Source: JAJDXW01 sp965214795 | GTDB taxonomy: Bacteria > Pseudomonadota > Gammaproteobacteria > HK1 | Direction of reading: 5' to 3' | Length of the DNA: 64,000 nt | Assembly (NCBI GenBank): GCA_965214795.1 | Contig: OZ243976.1 | Coordinates: 1,426,001 to 1,490,000, forward strand | Part shown: piece by piece, positions 56,301-59,300 of the stretch | Position numbering within the stretch: position 1 is the stretch's first letter | Layout: each line of letters begins with the position of its first letter | Translations under genes and position numbers: made by a program | Notes under the pieces: generated by a model | Database searches by the model: none | Seen by the model: the letters and a program-made list of their open reading frames with translations, nothing else | Told to the model about the DNA's origin: nothing

Positions 56301-59300
56301 GGCTTGGCCGACGCGACCTATGCCTACCAGTGGGTGCGGACGCCGACCGGCGGCAGTGACGCGGACATCTCCGGCGCGACCGGCGCAACCTACGTGCCGG
56401 TGTTCGCGGATGCGGGCGCAACGCTCAAGGTCCGGGTGACGGTCACCGACGACGAGGGCCATCAGGCGACCTTCACGAGTGCGCCGACCTCGGCGGTGGC
56501 GGCAGCATCGCGGCCTTCGGTGACGGTGGCCTCGGCCGGCGACGTGACGGAGGGCAGCGCCGCGGTGTTCACGCTGACGCGCACGGGCGACACGGCGGGG
56601 ACGCTGGATGTGGCCTACACGGTGACGGCCACCGGGGACTTCGGCGTCACGACCGGCGCGGTCACGGCGACGTTCCTGGCGAACAGCGCCACGGTGCAGG
56701 TGTCGGTGGCCACGGCAGGCGACGCCACCCACGAGACGCACGGCTCGGTGACGGTGACGCTGACGGCGGACACGGGCGCCGATCCCGCCTATGTGCTCGG
56801 CGATCCGTCGGCGGCGACGGCGGCGGTCCGGGACGACGACAACGCGGCGCCGACGGGCGCGGTGACGATCGACGACACGACGCCGGTGGTGGGCCAGACG
56901 CTGACCGCGGACGCATCGGGCCTGGATGACCCGGATGGTCTGACGAGCCGGAGCTTCGCTTGGCAGTGGCTCCGGGTGGCGTCGGACGGGACGGCGACAG
57001 AGATCGCCGGGGCGACCTCGGCGAGCTACACGGTGGTCGACGCGGACGTCGGGGCGACGCTGAAGGTTCGCGTGGGCTTCACCGACGACGACGGCACCGG
57101 CGAGACGGTGGAGAGCGCGCCGACGAGCGTGGCGGAGCCGCCGTCGCCGGTGCTGACGGTCGCGGCCGGGCCGTCTCCGGTGACGGAAGGGGCGTCCGCG
57201 ACGTTCACGGTGACGCGCACGGCGTTCACGTCGGGCGCGCTGACGGCGCATTACCGGATTTCGGAGACGGGCGATGCGGTGGCGGCGTCCGGGGAGGGCT
57301 CGAGGACCGTTGACTTTGCGGACGGCGAGACCGGGAAGACGTTGACGGTGGCGACGGTCGGGGATGGCGTCCACGAGGCGGACAGCGTGGTGACGGTGAC
57401 GCTGGTGCCGGATGCGGCCTACGACCTGGGGCCGGCGGCGCAGCGGTCGGCGTCGGTCACGGTCGCCGACGACGACAACGCGGCGCCGACGGGCACGGTG
57501 ACGATCGACGACACGACGCCGGTGGCGGGCCAGACGCTGAGCGCGGACGCGTCGGGCGTCGGCGATCCGGACGGTCTGACGGACCGGCGTTTCACCTGGC
57601 AATGGCTGCGGGTGTCGGGCGGGACGGCGACGGCGATCGCCGGGGCGACGTCGGCGAGCTACACGGTGGCCACGACGGATGTCGGGTCGGCGCTGAAGGT
57701 TCGCGCGGGCTTCACCGACGACGACGGCGCCGCCGAGACGGTGGAGAGCGCGCCGACGTCGGCGGTTGAGGCGTACACGATTGCGGTCACCACGCCGACG
57801 GTCACGGAAGGTGACGGCGGCCTGACGATACTCCAGTTTGCGGTGGTCCGTTCCGAGACGGCACGGTGGGAGCGGATGAAGCTCGGCTGGCGGCTGGCGG
57901 AGTCGAGCACGGCGCAGGCCGGGAAGGGGAAGGACTTTGCCGGTCCCACGCAGGGCACGCTCGATTTCCCGCCGGGGCTGACCGTCAGGTTCGTCATCTT
58001 CCAGGTGCTTCCCGACCTCATCGACGAGTCCGACGAGACGGTGACGGTCGAGCTCTTTGCCGTGGACGGCACGCCTGCGGGCGTCACGTTCCCGCCCACG
58101 GTGACGGGGACGATCCTGGACGACGACACCTCCACGCTCTCGGTCGCGCCGTCGAGGGGTGTGGACGAGGGCGATGCGGGCACGAGGGAGCTGGCGTTCA
58201 CCGTGTCCATGGACCACCCGTCGGACCGGGAGGTGACGGTTGCGTACGATGTGGGCGGGACGGCGGAGTCCGGCACCGACTACACGGCGCCCACGCCCGC
58301 CCTGATCACGTTCCCGGCTCTCTCCCGGGAGCCGCAGCGGATCGTGCTCGGCGTCGTCGGCGACACCGATGCCGAGCGGCACGAGACGGTGGAGGTGGCG
58401 CTCCGCGATCCGACCGGCGGCGCGGTGCTGGGGACGTCGCGGGCCGAGGGCACGATCCGCAACGACGACGGGCTGGTCGTGTCGGTCGAGCCGCCGGAGG
58501 TGGCCGAGGGCGATTCGCATGCGGACGGTGCGCGGCTCACCTTCAGGCTGGCGCTGTCGGGTCAGGCGGATACGGACGTCACGGTCGACTACCGCGTGGA
58601 CGCCGGCGCGGGCACGGCGACGCCCGGCACCGATTTCAAGGACAAGTCCGGGACGGCGACGATCAAGAGCGGCCGGACCTTCGCGGTGGTCAAGCTGGGG
58701 ATCCTGGAGGACGTTGCCGCCGAGCCCGACGAGACGGTGGTGATGGTGTTCGAGAACCCGCGGGGCGCGGTGCTCGATCCCGGCTCGGCCAGGGTGACGG
58801 GGACGATCCTGGACGACGACCTGCCGCTGGTGACGGTGGCGGCGGAGGTCGGCGCGGTCACGGAGGGCGAGGACGCGGTGTTCGTGCTGAGGCGCGCGGG
58901 CGATGCGTCGGCGCCGCTGACGGTGGCGGTGGAGGTGAGCGAGGCCGGCCGCGTGCTGGCCGGGCCCGCGCCGACGGAGGTGACGTTCGGGGCGGACGAG
59001 GCGCAGACGCAGCTGCGGGTCGCGACGTCGGACGACTCGACGGCCGAGGCCGACGGTCGCGTGACGGCGACGGTAACTGCGGGGCCCGGCTACACGGTGG
59101 CTGCGGGCACGGCCGGGGTGGACGTGCTGGACAACGACGCGCCGGCGGCCCCGGAAGAGACGGTGACGTTGTGGTCGACGACGATGACGGTGGCGAAACT
59201 CGGCGGCTGGGTGGGCTGGGTGGGCGCCTCGGGTCCGGACCTGGCGGACCCCGGCTGGTCGGAGGATGGCGTCGAGTACACGCTGGAGCTGCTGCGGTGG

